Source of the DNA: Dimorphilus gyrociliatus
Lineage: Eukaryota > Annelida > Polychaeta > Dinophilidae
Length of the DNA: 64,000 nt
Assembly: GCA_904063045.1 (NCBI GenBank)
Contig: CAJFCJ010000002.1
Location: 3,405,891-3,469,890, forward strand
Direction: 5' to 3'
Shown in pieces: positions 40,956-54,392 of the stretch. A model generated the notes under the pieces. That model did not search any database. It was not told where the DNA came from and saw only the letters and a list, made by a program, of their open reading frames with translations. A program made the position numbers and the translations under genes. Every line of letters starts with the position of its first letter. Position 1 is the stretch's first letter.

Positions 40956-43900
40956 GTAGAATAATTATGGATAAAAAATTTTTTTTAACATTCTCCGTTT
41001 CAAAGTGAAAAAATTTTCTTAACTGGCTTACACACAGAAAAGTTGTAAAGCTATTTAAATATAAAAAACATGCATTTTTTTTTGTTTGTGATAAAAAAAG
41101 AAAAAGTACGTGTTCGTCTATGTAATATAGGAATATATGAAATAAAATCCAATCAAAAGAAGTATACTCTATACAAAAGTATATGGAACAAATATAATGC
41201 TATATAAATTTACTTCCGTGTTAACAATGTTATTTAAAATAGGAAATATACATATTATGTTTAGGTTATGTAAAAGAGGACAACGCCAAAAAGACTTATC
41301 TCAGCTCAACGTTTCAGTGATAAATTATTATTAACATTATACTTGACAGGAAAAGGCAATGCTCTGAATCAAGGATAAAAGAGTAAAATTTCAGGCTAAC
41401 TGAACCCAATGACATTGCTTAATATAGCGTGAATATAAGCAAGTTTTGCTTAGAAAATTTTACCGTTTCCGTTCTATATCACCTTCTGTCGATTTCTTAA
41501 CAAATTAGACTAAAGAATACACTTAATTAAAAATCATCACCTGTTGGAAAAAGTCTTTTCAAAGTTTGTAGCATATTTTTATTTGCCAAGCGTGAAGCTC
41601 TTCTTTATAAAATCTAACAATGATTTCTTAATGCTATTTTTACACTTAAGCGTCATTTTTTCCAAAGAATTCTTCATTAAATAGGTAGATAACTGCGGAG
41701 ATAGCAAATACACTTTTTTTTTATATAAAAACATCTATTGTAAATTTTGTGTATGTAAACGGGAGAAAAATGGAATATCAGGTCCCTTCTGCAACAAAAT
41801 TTTACCCTTTTAGGTCCAGTGCTCTCGGAGAAATTTCCTATTAAATAAAATTACTAAAAACGTGAATCTACTCGGAAATAAGTAAAAATTCCTTAGAGTT
41901 ATATTAGCTTGTAAATTTTAAGAGTAAATTCTCTTTCTATTTTGTTATTTTCCCTTTAATGACAAGTCAATTTTTTTCCAATTCGTTTGAAGCTTTCATT
42001 CGATACGACAGAATACAATAAGACGACGATGCGACGATGTTTATTTACTATACAAAGATTTTCTCATGGCTAAACTTATCAAAAGCTCTTTTTTTCACTG
42101 TATATATTTGTATTTATTAACTTTTTAATTCTGTATCATAATTTATTCAATATATTTTCTTTTAACAAACTTTCATTCTTTTCCTCTACTTTAAAAGAGT
42201 AATTGACATTCAATCCAATAAATTAAATCTAAAAGAGAGTAAGTGTTTCTCAGTTGCAGCAGATATTGGTTAATAAATGATTTATTAATGAAACCATACA
42301 GACGATTGATATACTTTATATTACTTTATATTTGTATAATTTATGTATTAAATGATGTACTGTATTTTTGTCCACAAGTAAAATGTAGGTGAAAAAGAAA
42401 GATTAATACTAATAAAATATTTGAATAAAAAATAGATAATACCTTTTCTCTTTATTTAATTTATTTCCGTTTCTTAATTAAGATAAAATAGATTCTTTAG
42501 CATTTTTTTCCTTTGATGCAATACTAAATTATTTAAGTAGTAATTAGATAGATTGAATTTTGTATACATATCTATACGCTTTATCTATATGTATATATAC
42601 TGTATATATATTAATATAAATCATATATGTGATAACTCAACTAAAAAACAAAAAAGAAAGTTTAAACCAAATGTCACATCATATCCGATTTATGATAAAA
42701 GATATTTATATAGACTTGTTGGCTTGCTGTTTTTCTTAGCAGCAATATTCTGATTATATTATCACTGGCTTGAAATATTACATAAAAACTTTTATATGCT
42801 ATATATCATACAGTTTATATTTAACATATCTTCTCAATTAGCCACATTATTCTCTTTCAAATCTTTAAAGATGCACTTCCCTTATTGTTGATTTCATTAA
42901 GTATCAATACTTTAATAGATAGATAATCTTATTATTAACTTTTCTAATAAAAATCTGAACTAGGCTATAATTCCCTTTATAAAATTACATTTATTAAATA
43001 ATTTATCTTAAGAAGATGAGCAATTTTGGAAATTAATTAACTATTTGCGTTTCTTCATCTCTTTAATTGGAAATTTAATCTTTTGGATTTCGTTGTTTAA
43101 TATATATTGCTCTTCATCTATATCTCCATTTAATTTAGTGCTAATGACTTAAAAATAAGAAAGAAATACGAGAATTATTTTTATTGTTATTACAACGAAG
43201 AGACTGCTTTATCCCAATATTTTAATTAGCTAAGGCTTCTTTTTCTCATATCCTTATAATCTTATTAGCAGTAGGGATTTTTAAGCAGAAAAAAATCAAA
43301 GTTCTACTCGTATACTGTATAAGCAACAGATTTATATAAATTAATATATATGTATATATATACTGTATACTGTGTATTGTATTTGTATTTAACTGGCAGG
43401 TAAGAGATATTAGTTTGTTGTTTTTCACTATGAATGTTTTCTTTGTATAGGATTGAGGAAATAATATAAAATAAAAGTAATAAAATAGGTAAAATAACCC
43501 TAAAAATTAATATATAATTTAATATATAAAACAATTTCGTTTTAAGAATAGATTGTTAGACTCAGAAAATCGAATACAGAAAATTAAATATTTAAATGAA
43601 GGAAAATAAAGGCTGATGAAAAGGGAAAATATATTGTTTATATGCACAGTCTATGCATAAAGGTTGTATGAATACTCAACAAAGGACATTTACCTTTGAA
43701 TAATCTCTATTTATTCTCTCTCTCTCCCTCTCTATCTATCAATCTATCTATCTATCTCTCACTCTCTCTTTGTCAACAGGTGAACGTTCAATTGCATATT
43801 TTCATACATTATTTAAACCATAATATTTTATAAAGGTGACCTAAATAAAAAATAAATACCTGTAGAGAAAGCTAAACTTTAATTTGAAAAAAAAAACATT

Positions 43901-45955
43901 AACTCGTAATAGAACTTTGTAATATAATATAGAAAAAGTAACCCTACTTCACTTTTAAAATAAGAAATATATGCGAAATGAGTATTTGTAATTGTTTTTA
44001 CCTTGTTTATTTTCATTCAGTAATTACAATTTTTTTATTTAATGAAAAGCAAGTTTTATTCATTTCATTAAATAAATTTACAGTGTGAAAAATTAATGTC
44101 TTGCTTTTTATACAGCTGTATAAAATGTATTCTGTTTTGTACTTGATAGAAAGATAGATAGAGAAAAAAAATAAATTTATTTAGTTTGTCAAGTACCACA
44201 AAAGATGAGGTCATAGATGACAGTAATAAAAAAATTTCCCTTCCCTTTTGCCGACATATCATTTATTTTAGCTTATGCTTAGTTAAATAAAATAGAAAAT
44301 GTATAAATGTCCATTCTACATATTCATTTCCTACTGATTTTATGAGTTGTTTTCTTTTTAATTATTTTTATTCTTAAAGATTCGGAAGTTGTTACTGTTG
44401 CTTTTAAAATTGCAGCCGGGAAATAAAAAGAATATTATTAATATATACATGTATATACCGTATACATACAGTATAGTTGCATTATGTAAAAGGTATTTGT
44501 TATTCTCCTCATAGACACTAGATGACACTATCGTCAAAGGTTATTGACAAGTATGCTTTTCCATCACCCTGTATATCCTGTATTACTGAATTTCATTAGC
44601 TGTCTAAAAGGAAGAGATTGGATTTAATCGTGAATGTAAACGTTTATGGGAGAATCGGTTACTGTCAAAACAATTTTGCAGTTTTTGTCTATATGACTAC
44701 TGCAATAAAAAATAAGTTTTATAATTCAACAAATTATCACTATAAAAAAAAGACTGCAATTAATGTTACGTCAACGAGGCTACTTTCGGAAGATGTTAGA
44801 AAACATTCTTGTAATTAGTAAAAGTATAATTGTAAATGAAGACTTATTAAATTGCAGTTGGAGGAAATTTGTAGCTAAGGTCACAAAAATTAAGAATTCT
44901 GAGACCTACAGAAATATTCCTGGTTATTTAACCTAACTATATGACCTATCATTTCCGAAGAAAATTTGTTCTTTATCATATAAGAGCTTACTGGATATAA
45001 AGCTAGAACAGAAACATTATTTTGCAATTATTGTTGTTTAGCATTATTTTTCCTGTGATCTCGTAAAAAATAGGTGCTTGAGAGAAAAAGGACAAAAAAG
45101 ATAGACTGTAAAAAGAACGCATGAGCGGGAAGGAGGGAGAAGAAGAAGGGGAAGAGGTAATGGGGAGATTGACAGAGAGACGGAGATTGGGAGACGAATC
45201 ATTTTATAAAAGAGGCACAAAGAAAGTAATTAAAATTCGAACTCTTTCAATAATCCCCTTGCCCTCTATCATTCTCGTACTGTCTCCTCTACTTTCCCCT
45301 GTGTTCTATTTGGGTTGTTTTACTCTGAATTGTCGATCGATTCCCTTTCAACCAATTCCCTATTCCCTTTCTTTCTCATTCTAGTTTTTTCTCTCTATTA
45401 CGAAAAAAATCTCTAGACTAAAAAGAGAGCAGTGATACTAAAGAAGAATAGTATACTGTATAAACAGGATAACTTGCATCAACAAAATTCTTTCACATTG
45501 ATCCAAACAAACGCTTGTGTTTATCACATCCACAAATGCGTAAAGAGAATAAACATAATAAAATGTTGACCTTAGTTATTTATCTACCCTTTTTTGTAGG
45601 CTCATATAAATGTATACATAGACTGAATATTAGCATACACAAATTATATCTAAATACTTTGTATACAGTATATATATAGCGGAAATATATACGTCTGTAT
45701 CAATTTACGATAACAATTACGAATATATTGAATGAAGTATACGAAAATAGGAATAATAAATATTTTATATTTATCAATAATTCGTCTTTTATTCATATTA
45801 TATTATCAAAATTTATTTTAGTTTGGAATTTATAGCGTCTATAAATCGAACATTGAAATAGAACAACAAAACTAGTGTATTTTTTTTCCATAGTCTTCTA
45901 TTTACATCTTGAACAGTTTTCATAATTTGGTATTTGAAATAGAAATTTTTAGAAT
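40956..45955. other. 3' UTRs and a gene-free AT-rich interval
   Basis: Dystrobrevin and the nicotinic receptor gene converge here. No exon is supportable. The interval holds five TATAC(W)GTATA palindromes (42596, 43311, 43359, 45452, 45662) and a CT/CTAT microsatellite at about 43714-43768. An 87-codon frame at 45121 is purine-tract low complexity. Confidence 0.5.
41141..41146 (+). terminator. Candidate poly(A) signal of dystrobrevin
   Basis: AATAAA 186 bp after the dystrobrevin stop codon, a plausible distance for 3' end processing. Confidence 0.4.
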
Positions 45956-48900
45956 TCAACCTAGTGTAGGCCTATCGTCGTAGAGAGTTGGAGCTTGAAC
46001 AATTATACCAAAAGTACCAACAATACAGGCTGCTGAGAAAATCCAAAGGAAGAGACGATCAAGAACCATAGCAACGAATTGCCAATCTTGTTTTATCTAT
46101 TAGAATGGAAATGAATAAGTACATCTCTGTATTAGTATGTTAATTAATTTTATATTTTTAATGATTTAATAAATAATTAATTACTCTATTAAATTCATCC
46201 TGTTGCTTTAAGTGTTCTGCAATGAAGCCAACACCGATCATGGCTTGTATGGCATTGGCGGGTAAATTGGAAGAATCTTGAAGTGGTTGCTGATATTCCT
46301 CCTCCCTTACATACATTAGATTATCTTGATAAGGCTGCTTCTCATAATCAAAATTTCTTGTCTCCAATCCATCACCCCTCCTGACTGTCACCCGCCGATT
46401 ATTTTTTATTTCGTAGGCTGACATGGGCCTCCTCATTAACAAAAGTTTGGGTAAAACTTGCAGGAAGAGCTCCCTTATCCAAGGACTCATGACATGAGTA
46501 CTTGGACTCCGAAAGTGCATGTTTAACACAAAAACTGTCACTATAATTGAACAAGTCACTAGTACCATTGTAAAAAGCAGATATTTTCCAATTAAAGGAG
46601 TTGCTAAAGAAGTCGGTGGATTTATTTCAGCAACAAGCAGTAAAAAGATGTTGAGAGAATTTAAAATTGTAATACCCATAGTAATCTTCTCACCAGAATT
46701 GGCTGGTATGTAAAAGACTAATAGCGTCACGCTACAGATGGCGACACATGGTAAAATAAGATTTACTGTATAAAAAAGTGTTTTCCTTCTTATCGTAATG
46801 TTAAATTTTATGTCTGGAAATGGTTCGCTGCAGCAAGGGTAATATTTTTGATATTTTCTTGCAGGAACTGCCAGTAGATCCCACTCTGTACTTGAGTAAT
46901 AATCTCCAAGATCTATACCTCTTTCAACGACATCCAAGTCGCTCTGTTTTTCGGATAGCTCTTTGTGTTTTACATCCACAGAATAGCCATCGTAGCTCCA
47001 GCTTCCAATCTTCAAAGTACACAATTGTTCATCGAATGGAAAAAATTCGACATTAATTGGACAGAGAGATTTGTAAATTGCTGGTGGTTTCCATACTACT
47101 CTACCCGTATTATGCACTGTTGCTTTTGTTTTTAATTTGACAGTAAAATTTCCATCTGCCGAATTATATAATACAATATCAGGCAACCATAATTTCTCAG
47201 ATGGAACATATATACGAGTAACTCCTCCATATTCTTCTGGTCGCCATTGAAGCTTGTAGTCTGTCCACTCTTGTTCCAACCAGACGTTTGTCGTCATAAT
47301 TTGATTTTTTTCATCCTGTAAAACGAGAAAAAAATGAAACATCAAAGTATTGTTTAATAAAAGAATAAGCTAAAGACGAAGATTATACAAGTTTGGTGAG
47401 AAATTACAATATAAAACGTTTATATTACTCTCTGGCTATCAATCGTCTCCCTATTTTCACTTGATAAACCTAACAAGTAACGTTTAAGGGATCAAAACAG
47501 TTGACAAGGTAGAAATTAAAACATCATTTTTATTTATTACAATAATTATTTCACTAATGAATACAAGAAAATTTAGTAGTAAATAGAAAAAAAGAGAGTT
47601 CTTTCTAATTTATTATATGGATTTCTTTTACGGCGAATATCTATATATCTATTGTGAAAATTTTTACAAAGCAAACATCAAATACCATAATCCCTTTTTA
47701 TTTTAGTTAAAGTATTAAAAATCATACATTTTCATCTTTTTTTCTGTCTTTGCCTTTATATTAGTATATATATATATAAATTTTATATTGACTATATATA
47801 CAAATTTACATATATACTGTATATATACTTTGTATATACACTATTTATATATTCTTCTAATATTTTCATCTTCATAAGGCTTCTAGCTATTTTTATGATT
47901 TTATTTCTTTTCTAGTTGTTTTCTTTTTGGATTTTTTTCTCTATTTTTCTTTTAGTTTGCCGGTACAGAGCTCCTATTGATTTCTGCGACCCAATTTCTT
48001 CAAAGCTACACGCTACTATGTCTGTCTCGAATCTCTTCCAACATCCTCTGCCAGCCTAACTGTTTATCTATCAATTTATAGTACCCTAATCAAACGTAAA
48101 AGAGAGGACAATAGTTTATCATCATTACAGCAAATATTGATTTCCTTTTATCAATAAATCAATGAAATGTCCACGTGAATTTGTCAATTATCCAGCTGTC
48201 AAATGATTTCTGTCAATTCGTACAACATGGGAAAAGCAAGCATTCCTAACTATATTGAATATATGATTTATTTAGACTGAAGGACGCTATCCGTTTGAAG
48301 CTTATAATAAGTATTTTTTCCTTTACTTCATTTAAACAATCTTTTGTTCTTTTGAAAAAAAATTTCGTTTCCTTTTGCTTTTCCTCTTTCCATTTTCCCA
48401 TTTTCCGTTTCTTCTCTTCGATCGATAATTAAATTATTTTATGCTTCAGAGAAGGAAAAACTTTTATACACCTTAATTAATATTTTTAATTTTCCCTTTT
48501 ATTTTTCAATTAGGAAAAACAATATACTATCTATAGTGTTAGAAGTATAGACTGTGCACACTGTGTATCAATGTATACAGAACACTGTGTATACGAGTAT
48601 AAATATATACAAGTTTTCTATACGAGTTTGCTCTCTCTATCTCCCTCTCCCCTCTCTCTCTCTCTTTGCTAACTGGTGACTAGTGATATTCAACGGCAGT
48701 TGCTGTGAAATATCTGCTTTCTATCATTTACGGTAAACTAGAGAGATTTACTGATACAGAGATTTGAAAGAATTGCAATATTATTCGATTATTAATTTAT
48801 CAATAGCTATTAAATCATAATCGATTTTAGCAAACTAAACATACTTTTTTTTTATATTTATTAGTTTGTTTTTAATTAAATAGAAAGTATAATATTTAAC

Positions 48901-49900
48901 TTGACACACAGCTGAAAGAGCCAACTTTTCTATCTAGTTTCTCGTAAATCTCTTAGTCTTTTTGCGATGAAAGTATATTCGTATTCGCATTTGTAATTAT
49001 AAATGGCTATCGAATGGTTTATTTTATCTATAGAAGAAACGTATTATTAACGGAAATCTCTTTTTCTTTACCGTTTCTCTCCATCTATTTCTATACTAAG
49101 AACTATTTATTTCTAAAAAAAAAATTAATGAAGAGAGAATTTAAGGGGAGTACGCTTGGATAATTTAGGCGAGAAACCTCCGAGTTAAAAGGTCATAATA
49201 GTAATAAGGTTTTTCCCGCTTTTCGTGACTTCCTTATTAAAACTTTTCTGGGTCATTTTCTGTTCTTAAGCCCCCGCTTTAAGCGAGGAGGAAAGCATTA
49301 CTAATGGAGGTTTAGAATCGATTTACATTCTAAACACGTTCAAGGGTCTCCCATCAACACTTCTCAAGGGAAGACACGAAATCAACTCTAACCAATTTGG
49401 ATATTTGTTTGTTACATTAAAAACTGTAAGAATTGAAAGTAGAGTCAATCGCAGGCTTAATCCGTAATGATAGTATAATTTTGCAGTACTTTATATACTC
49501 CAGACTGGAAAATCGCCTTAAATAGCCGGCCGCCTGGAGCAGATAGGTAATTCAATAAATAGCGAGCTTTTAAGACAAACTAACATTATCGATTGATACG
49601 CTATTCCAGAACGAGGAACCGCATTGCAGTATTTTGTAGTCGGTAAAACTTTTTTACACACGTTTCCGTGGCAACGGAATTAGACAAGTCGACCTAGTTT
49701 TTTTTCACACTTACCACATCAATAATCTGAGTCAGCCGTAGCCCGAGGGAGACGGTTAGAGTATCGGTTGAATTATCAACTGGTCGTATTAATTTATTGT
49801 ACTTTTTACTTCCTAGTAGCTCATCATATAAACGTTTCGCATCTGGAGACGCCCGACAGCCGAAAATCGTTAGCAAAGTCAAGAAAACGACGCTGGCCAT
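45956..49900 (-). CDS. Nicotinic acetylcholine receptor subunit, alpha type, with Asn at the 9' pore position (3 exons)
   Basis: On the minus strand, exons 49900-49715, 47315-46185 and 46096-45956 join in phase 0 to give 485 residues. The product is a pentameric ligand-gated cation channel subunit. The first exon encodes a signal peptide and the family start ([12 protein letters not shown]). Features: loop D Trp in KLQW; loop A LYNSADG; Cys-loop C147-C161 with 13 residues between; loop B GSWSYDG; vicinal Cys223-Cys224 marking an alpha subunit, followed by Phe228 where a Tyr is usual; M1; M2 beginning GEKITMG; M3; an intracellular loop of about 120 residues; and M4 ([15 protein letters not shown]) in the last exon. 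Glu271 at -1' predicts cation selectivity. Asn281 replaces the near-invariant 9' leucine gate, and Asn284 sits at 12'. The gene is head to head with neuroligin. The subfamily (alpha7-like or protostome muscle alpha) is not settled. Confidence 0.95.
47319..49710. other. Intron 1 of the nicotinic receptor gene
   Basis: 2.4 kb of AT-rich intron. It contains TATACTGTATA at 47813-47823, a CT-rich microsatellite at about 48630-48668 and no supportable exon on either strand. Confidence 0.6.
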
Positions 49901-51378
49901 GTTGCTTTGCAGGCGTTTTTCCAGATTTTCCAGTTGCTCGACTGAAGCGTCATCTGCGTTTCACTTTACCCCATCTGGCGGTCGCTGCACTCTTAAGAGT
50001 TCGTTATACCCGTTTTCTTTGTATTTTATTAAATAGTAATTGAAAAATAAATTAATACTTTATAAATAATTTAAGACCAATAATTACAGTTTAGTATAAA
50101 CCACATATTTATTTATGTTTTCCAAGAACTTTGTTCTTATCATTTATAATAGAAATTTCAAGTACAACACGTGTAGATAATTTAAATTGAAAAGACCAGT
50201 TCAATTCAGTTAATGATTTCCTCTAAACAGAAATTATTTGCTCAAACAGACTCTTAAAATCTTTAAAAAGATGTAAACTTAAATGAATTATTCATTTAAT
50301 GAATGATAATTAAAAGAGAGCGTAGTAGTGATATTTAACAAGCTGTCTTAAGAAAATATTAAAGAGACAGGAAACTTTGCCAAGGTGACGTCACTGCTTA
50401 AAAATTAAAGAATAGATAATATTGTTTTTTTTATTAGTAAAGCTATTTACTCCGATAATTTGGGTAACTGCCTGAAAGGAAAGCTAGCCTTGGGTTTGTA
50501 GAGTAGTAGTAATAGCCTTGGTATAGAATAAGTAGAATATAATAAAATACTTCCATATTACATAAATGTACTTCAAGTTTGCATTATTGAGTTATTTAAA
50601 TGGAGATGTTTTGGAACTAGATTATCATTTTTATTGATCATTAAAATATTAACATATCAAAAGGAAAGTGGTTAAAATTATTGCTCTTATCGATTCTCAA
50701 TTTATCATAAGTATTCATTTTCCCAATTAAGATAGCTTTTTGGTGGAAAGCTTTCGATTTAGTATCTTTTTTTCGCAATTTTGGTTGATCGATAGGGTTA
50801 TATCGAGTACTATTATAAATCCCAGTTTCATGCAGCTGTCGTTTCATATTCCCAAGCAGCTAAAAATTATATAAGCTGAATTAATCAGTTATAGAGCTGA
50901 TTAAACTATTATAAACCATTTAAGGCAGTGCACTTTTGACTGTTGATATTAACAAAATTTTGATGATTTATCGAGAATTATCTCTATATCTGCTGCCTTT
51001 CCGGCTTCTTCCCCAATTGTTTATTTGATAAAGAGAATTATGGATTTTACCGGATGAGAACTACTAAAAGAGCATTAAACAACGGATTGAAATCTTTGCA
51101 AGTACCGATTAACATTTCCAGTTGAGGCTCTATTCCTCGTCAGGGCCTTCAGCTCTCTTCCTGTGTAGAAATTATTAAAGTTCGTTTAGAAAACATTATC
51201 CGAAGCGCCATCTGCCATATAAAACTAGAACGGCAATCTTCAGGAAAACATTCAATTAATCTCTCTCATTATCCGAAGCTTTACTAGGCGTCGCCACTGT
51301 CTGACTAAGGAAACTTTTCGCTATTTTACCCCGAAACGAGCGCTTTTGTAGACACATAAACAATAAAAAGAAGGAAGT
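49901..51378. promoter_or_regulatory. Shared divergent promoter region between nicotinic receptor and neuroligin
   Basis: The two start codons face away from each other across 1478 bp. Both ends are less AT-rich than the middle: about 49900-50000 on the receptor side, with CCAGATGG read on the minus strand about 70 bp before its ATG, and about 51110-51378 on the neuroligin side, with CGCCATCT at 51206-51213. The close divergent layout makes shared regulation possible; separate core promoters are equally possible. Confidence 0.45.
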
Positions 51379-54361
51379 ATGTTGGAAGAAAGAACATTTA
51401 CTCAACTCCTTCTCCTGATATTTTTTGAACATTCAACCAATTGTGCCAAGGCGTCAAAGTCTGTTTTGCTACCGTATTTAACGAGGACGAGATTAGGACC
51501 AGTTAGAGGAACTCGTACGACTTTAGATAATCTTGGACAAGTTGACACGTTTATCGGTGTGAGGTACGCTACGACAAGGGGTGGATCGCTTCGCTTTATG
51601 CCTCCTACAACCTATTCAAGTAGGTTTGAAGAAGTTGAAAACCTTAATGGTTTCACTGGGTGTCCACAACGAAAACTGGATTTTGAAAAGCTACTAAAGA
51701 AGACACCCAGTAGAAGGGTTAAGGAGCTCGATAGAATCCTTTTAGCATTCAAAAACCAGGCTTTTATCCCAGTCGAAGATTGCCTGACCTTAAACATATT
51801 CCGGCCTGCCTTGGGTTAGTTCTTACTTTTATTTCTCTCTAAAGAGTTGAAACAGGTGTAAAATTTAACTGTTTTTTATTTTGTTTTCCGAAATTTAAAA
51901 GAGGACTGATGAGTTTTTCCAAATTGTTGAAGATGTAAATTAGATTTATCTATATCCTAACTAACGTAATAAGCATTAAAACATACTAGCCATTTAAAAA
52001 AGTAAAAGACCATTGTACAAAGTATATTTTTTGCAAAAATTAGAACAACGAATCATAAAAAAAATCATTATTCTTCTAAAAAGGATAGGATTAATCCTTT
52101 AAAAATCCATGCAACCCTTTTTCCAATTCCCTAACTTTCCTAAATTACCAATTTTTCTTAATCAGATTGAAATGTACAACGAAATAATTGTCCCGGTTGC
52201 ATGTTCCCTTTACTATAATTTTTTTTTATCAGACGATACAAACAGGTGTTACAGTTGGACATTGTGTTTGTTTTATAAACTGCAAAATTTTTTAGACTAA
52301 GGTCAATATTTCGCCCCCTATGCCCCAAGCTCACAATCTCAGAGTTCATCGTTAGATTACATTGTTTATTATCTTTAAAAAAAATTGATTTATCAAAATG
52401 TATGAATTATTATTTTTTAAATAGAAAATAATACAATTTTTATTTTTAACTAAAAAAATTTTATATCAATAAATAGAAAATCAGATTTATTCTTAAGCTA
52501 AAATGAAAAAAAAACTATCTAAGAGGGATTTAATACTTTTTTTCTATTGGCTAACGTCATTTTGGCGCCGACTATTTAATTTTTTATTTGAGATAGAAGG
52601 TTAGTAGAGAAAGGGAGAGAGCATGAAGGAGTAGAAAGATTGGAATAATTGGATGAAGTGACTAAGAGCTTTCCTTTTTTTTTGTATTGAAATGCAACAA
52701 TAAAGCTGTCCCAAACCGGTCAGGGAAGGCGCAAGGGTGGACGAAATCGAATATCAGATACAAGCAATTCAGATAGGGTTTTTATTCCCTCGGCAAAATT
52801 TGGCTCTCTTTTTGTTGCTACGACGAAAGCGGAGGATTTAAATTGAGATGATTTAATGGCCGACTTCTGATTCGTATTTTTAATAGGCAAAGGCACTTTT
52901 GATAAATTAAAGGGTCTTCCAGAAAACCTGAAACTGTTCCTCTGCTTTTCATTTTTCAATGGTTTCCCTGTCAATTCTATCTCCTATCTAAAAAAATTTC
53001 CATTACTTTTGGATAGCTCTAAACAATCAAAGAACAACTAACGATCCTTTCCTTAAATCAATAAGTAATAGCCTTGCATTTTTCTTTTTGGAATCGTTCA
53101 TATTTAATACATTTCTTCCAATATAATTATAATTAATAAGCATGATTGTCTATTTTTTGTTGCTAAAGAAAAAACTTATTCTTTCTTGTGTAGAGAAGAA
53201 AGAATCGTCTATAATTTAATTAAAGACATCTACCCAACATTATCCAATAGTTAATTGTTATACAGTATATCTTACAACGTTTATATTTCTATATTTCTTA
53301 TTTTTAGCAATTGATAAGGAATATATGAATGAGTAGAAAGTAGTTAATCGATAAGCTTCTACGTTTGATTACACTTTATATCTTTTGACCTTCACGCCAA
53401 TTCTCAATTAGAGATCGAAGCCCTTGTGTATTTCTAAGCAAAATTCTACTATTATGATATTTATTGAGAAATTCGAGTGGCAATATCGTATTTCTTAAAT
53501 AAAATAACATCATTTCTTCTATTAAAGCTTTTCATATTTTATAGAAAAATATTAACTCATAGCAGAAGGCAATGAGAAATATTCCCCTCTTTGAGTGAAC
53601 AACACAAAAGGGATGTAGTAATTCATTCAACAGTATCAAAAATTGAATATCCCACTCTCAATGTATATTTGTAGCCAAATTAGAATTATAGGTTAAAATC
53701 TAAAAATTTTGAATAAAAGTCATGTTAATTTATCTCTATCCTCTTTTGAAACTTCTCCTCTAATCTAAATATTCATTCCTTTTTCGTATATGAAAGTAGA
53801 GAAAATTCTCTCTGAAAACAATAATAAATTTGATTATATATGACAAACACCAAAAAATTGTTGCGTATTTAACGGTTTGTTAGGTGAGAAATCGGGAAGA
53901 AATACACTAAAACGAGTACAAAGGATAATTATCACTTAAAATGGTTGTGGATTTTTTTTTAACCAAAATCATTTAGCCATAATTAAGATTAACAATGTAA
54001 AAGGTTGAATTTTATAAGATACTATCGTGATTTTGTAGAAAATTTCAATAAATGACTTTCAAATTTTTTTAAAATTCAATATTAACCAATCAAAAACGAA
54101 TGTAGTCCGAATAATTTGACCAATAGTCGCCGATTCCATTGCCTACTTAATTTACTCATTCGTATTGGCAGGCAATAATCAAATTCGAACAAGGGAATTT
54201 TCCTTCTATTGTATACGACATATACGTTAGACAGGGCTGAGACGAAAAATCCGAAATTTAAACAAATCAATAGAGTAAGAAAGGTTGTAGTTGCAACTGA
54301 GAATAGACTTTTAGAATGAGACCGATAGAAAAAGCGTGGAGTATATATATATGTGTGTTTT

Positions 54362-54392
<31 letters not shown>

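Noticed and set aside
45121-45384. 87-codon frame with acidic start
   Set aside because: Low-complexity purine tract followed by pyrimidine tract; no splice or promoter context.
49768-50043. Plus-strand frames of 79-91 codons
   Set aside because: Shadows of the nicotinic receptor first exon and its promoter.
52720-52974. 84-codon minus-strand frame in neuroligin intron 1, with an acceptor-like TTTTTTTAGATAG before it
   Set aside because: Less AT-rich and basic, so briefly considered an exon, but no partner exons or family resemblance; kept out of the annotation.
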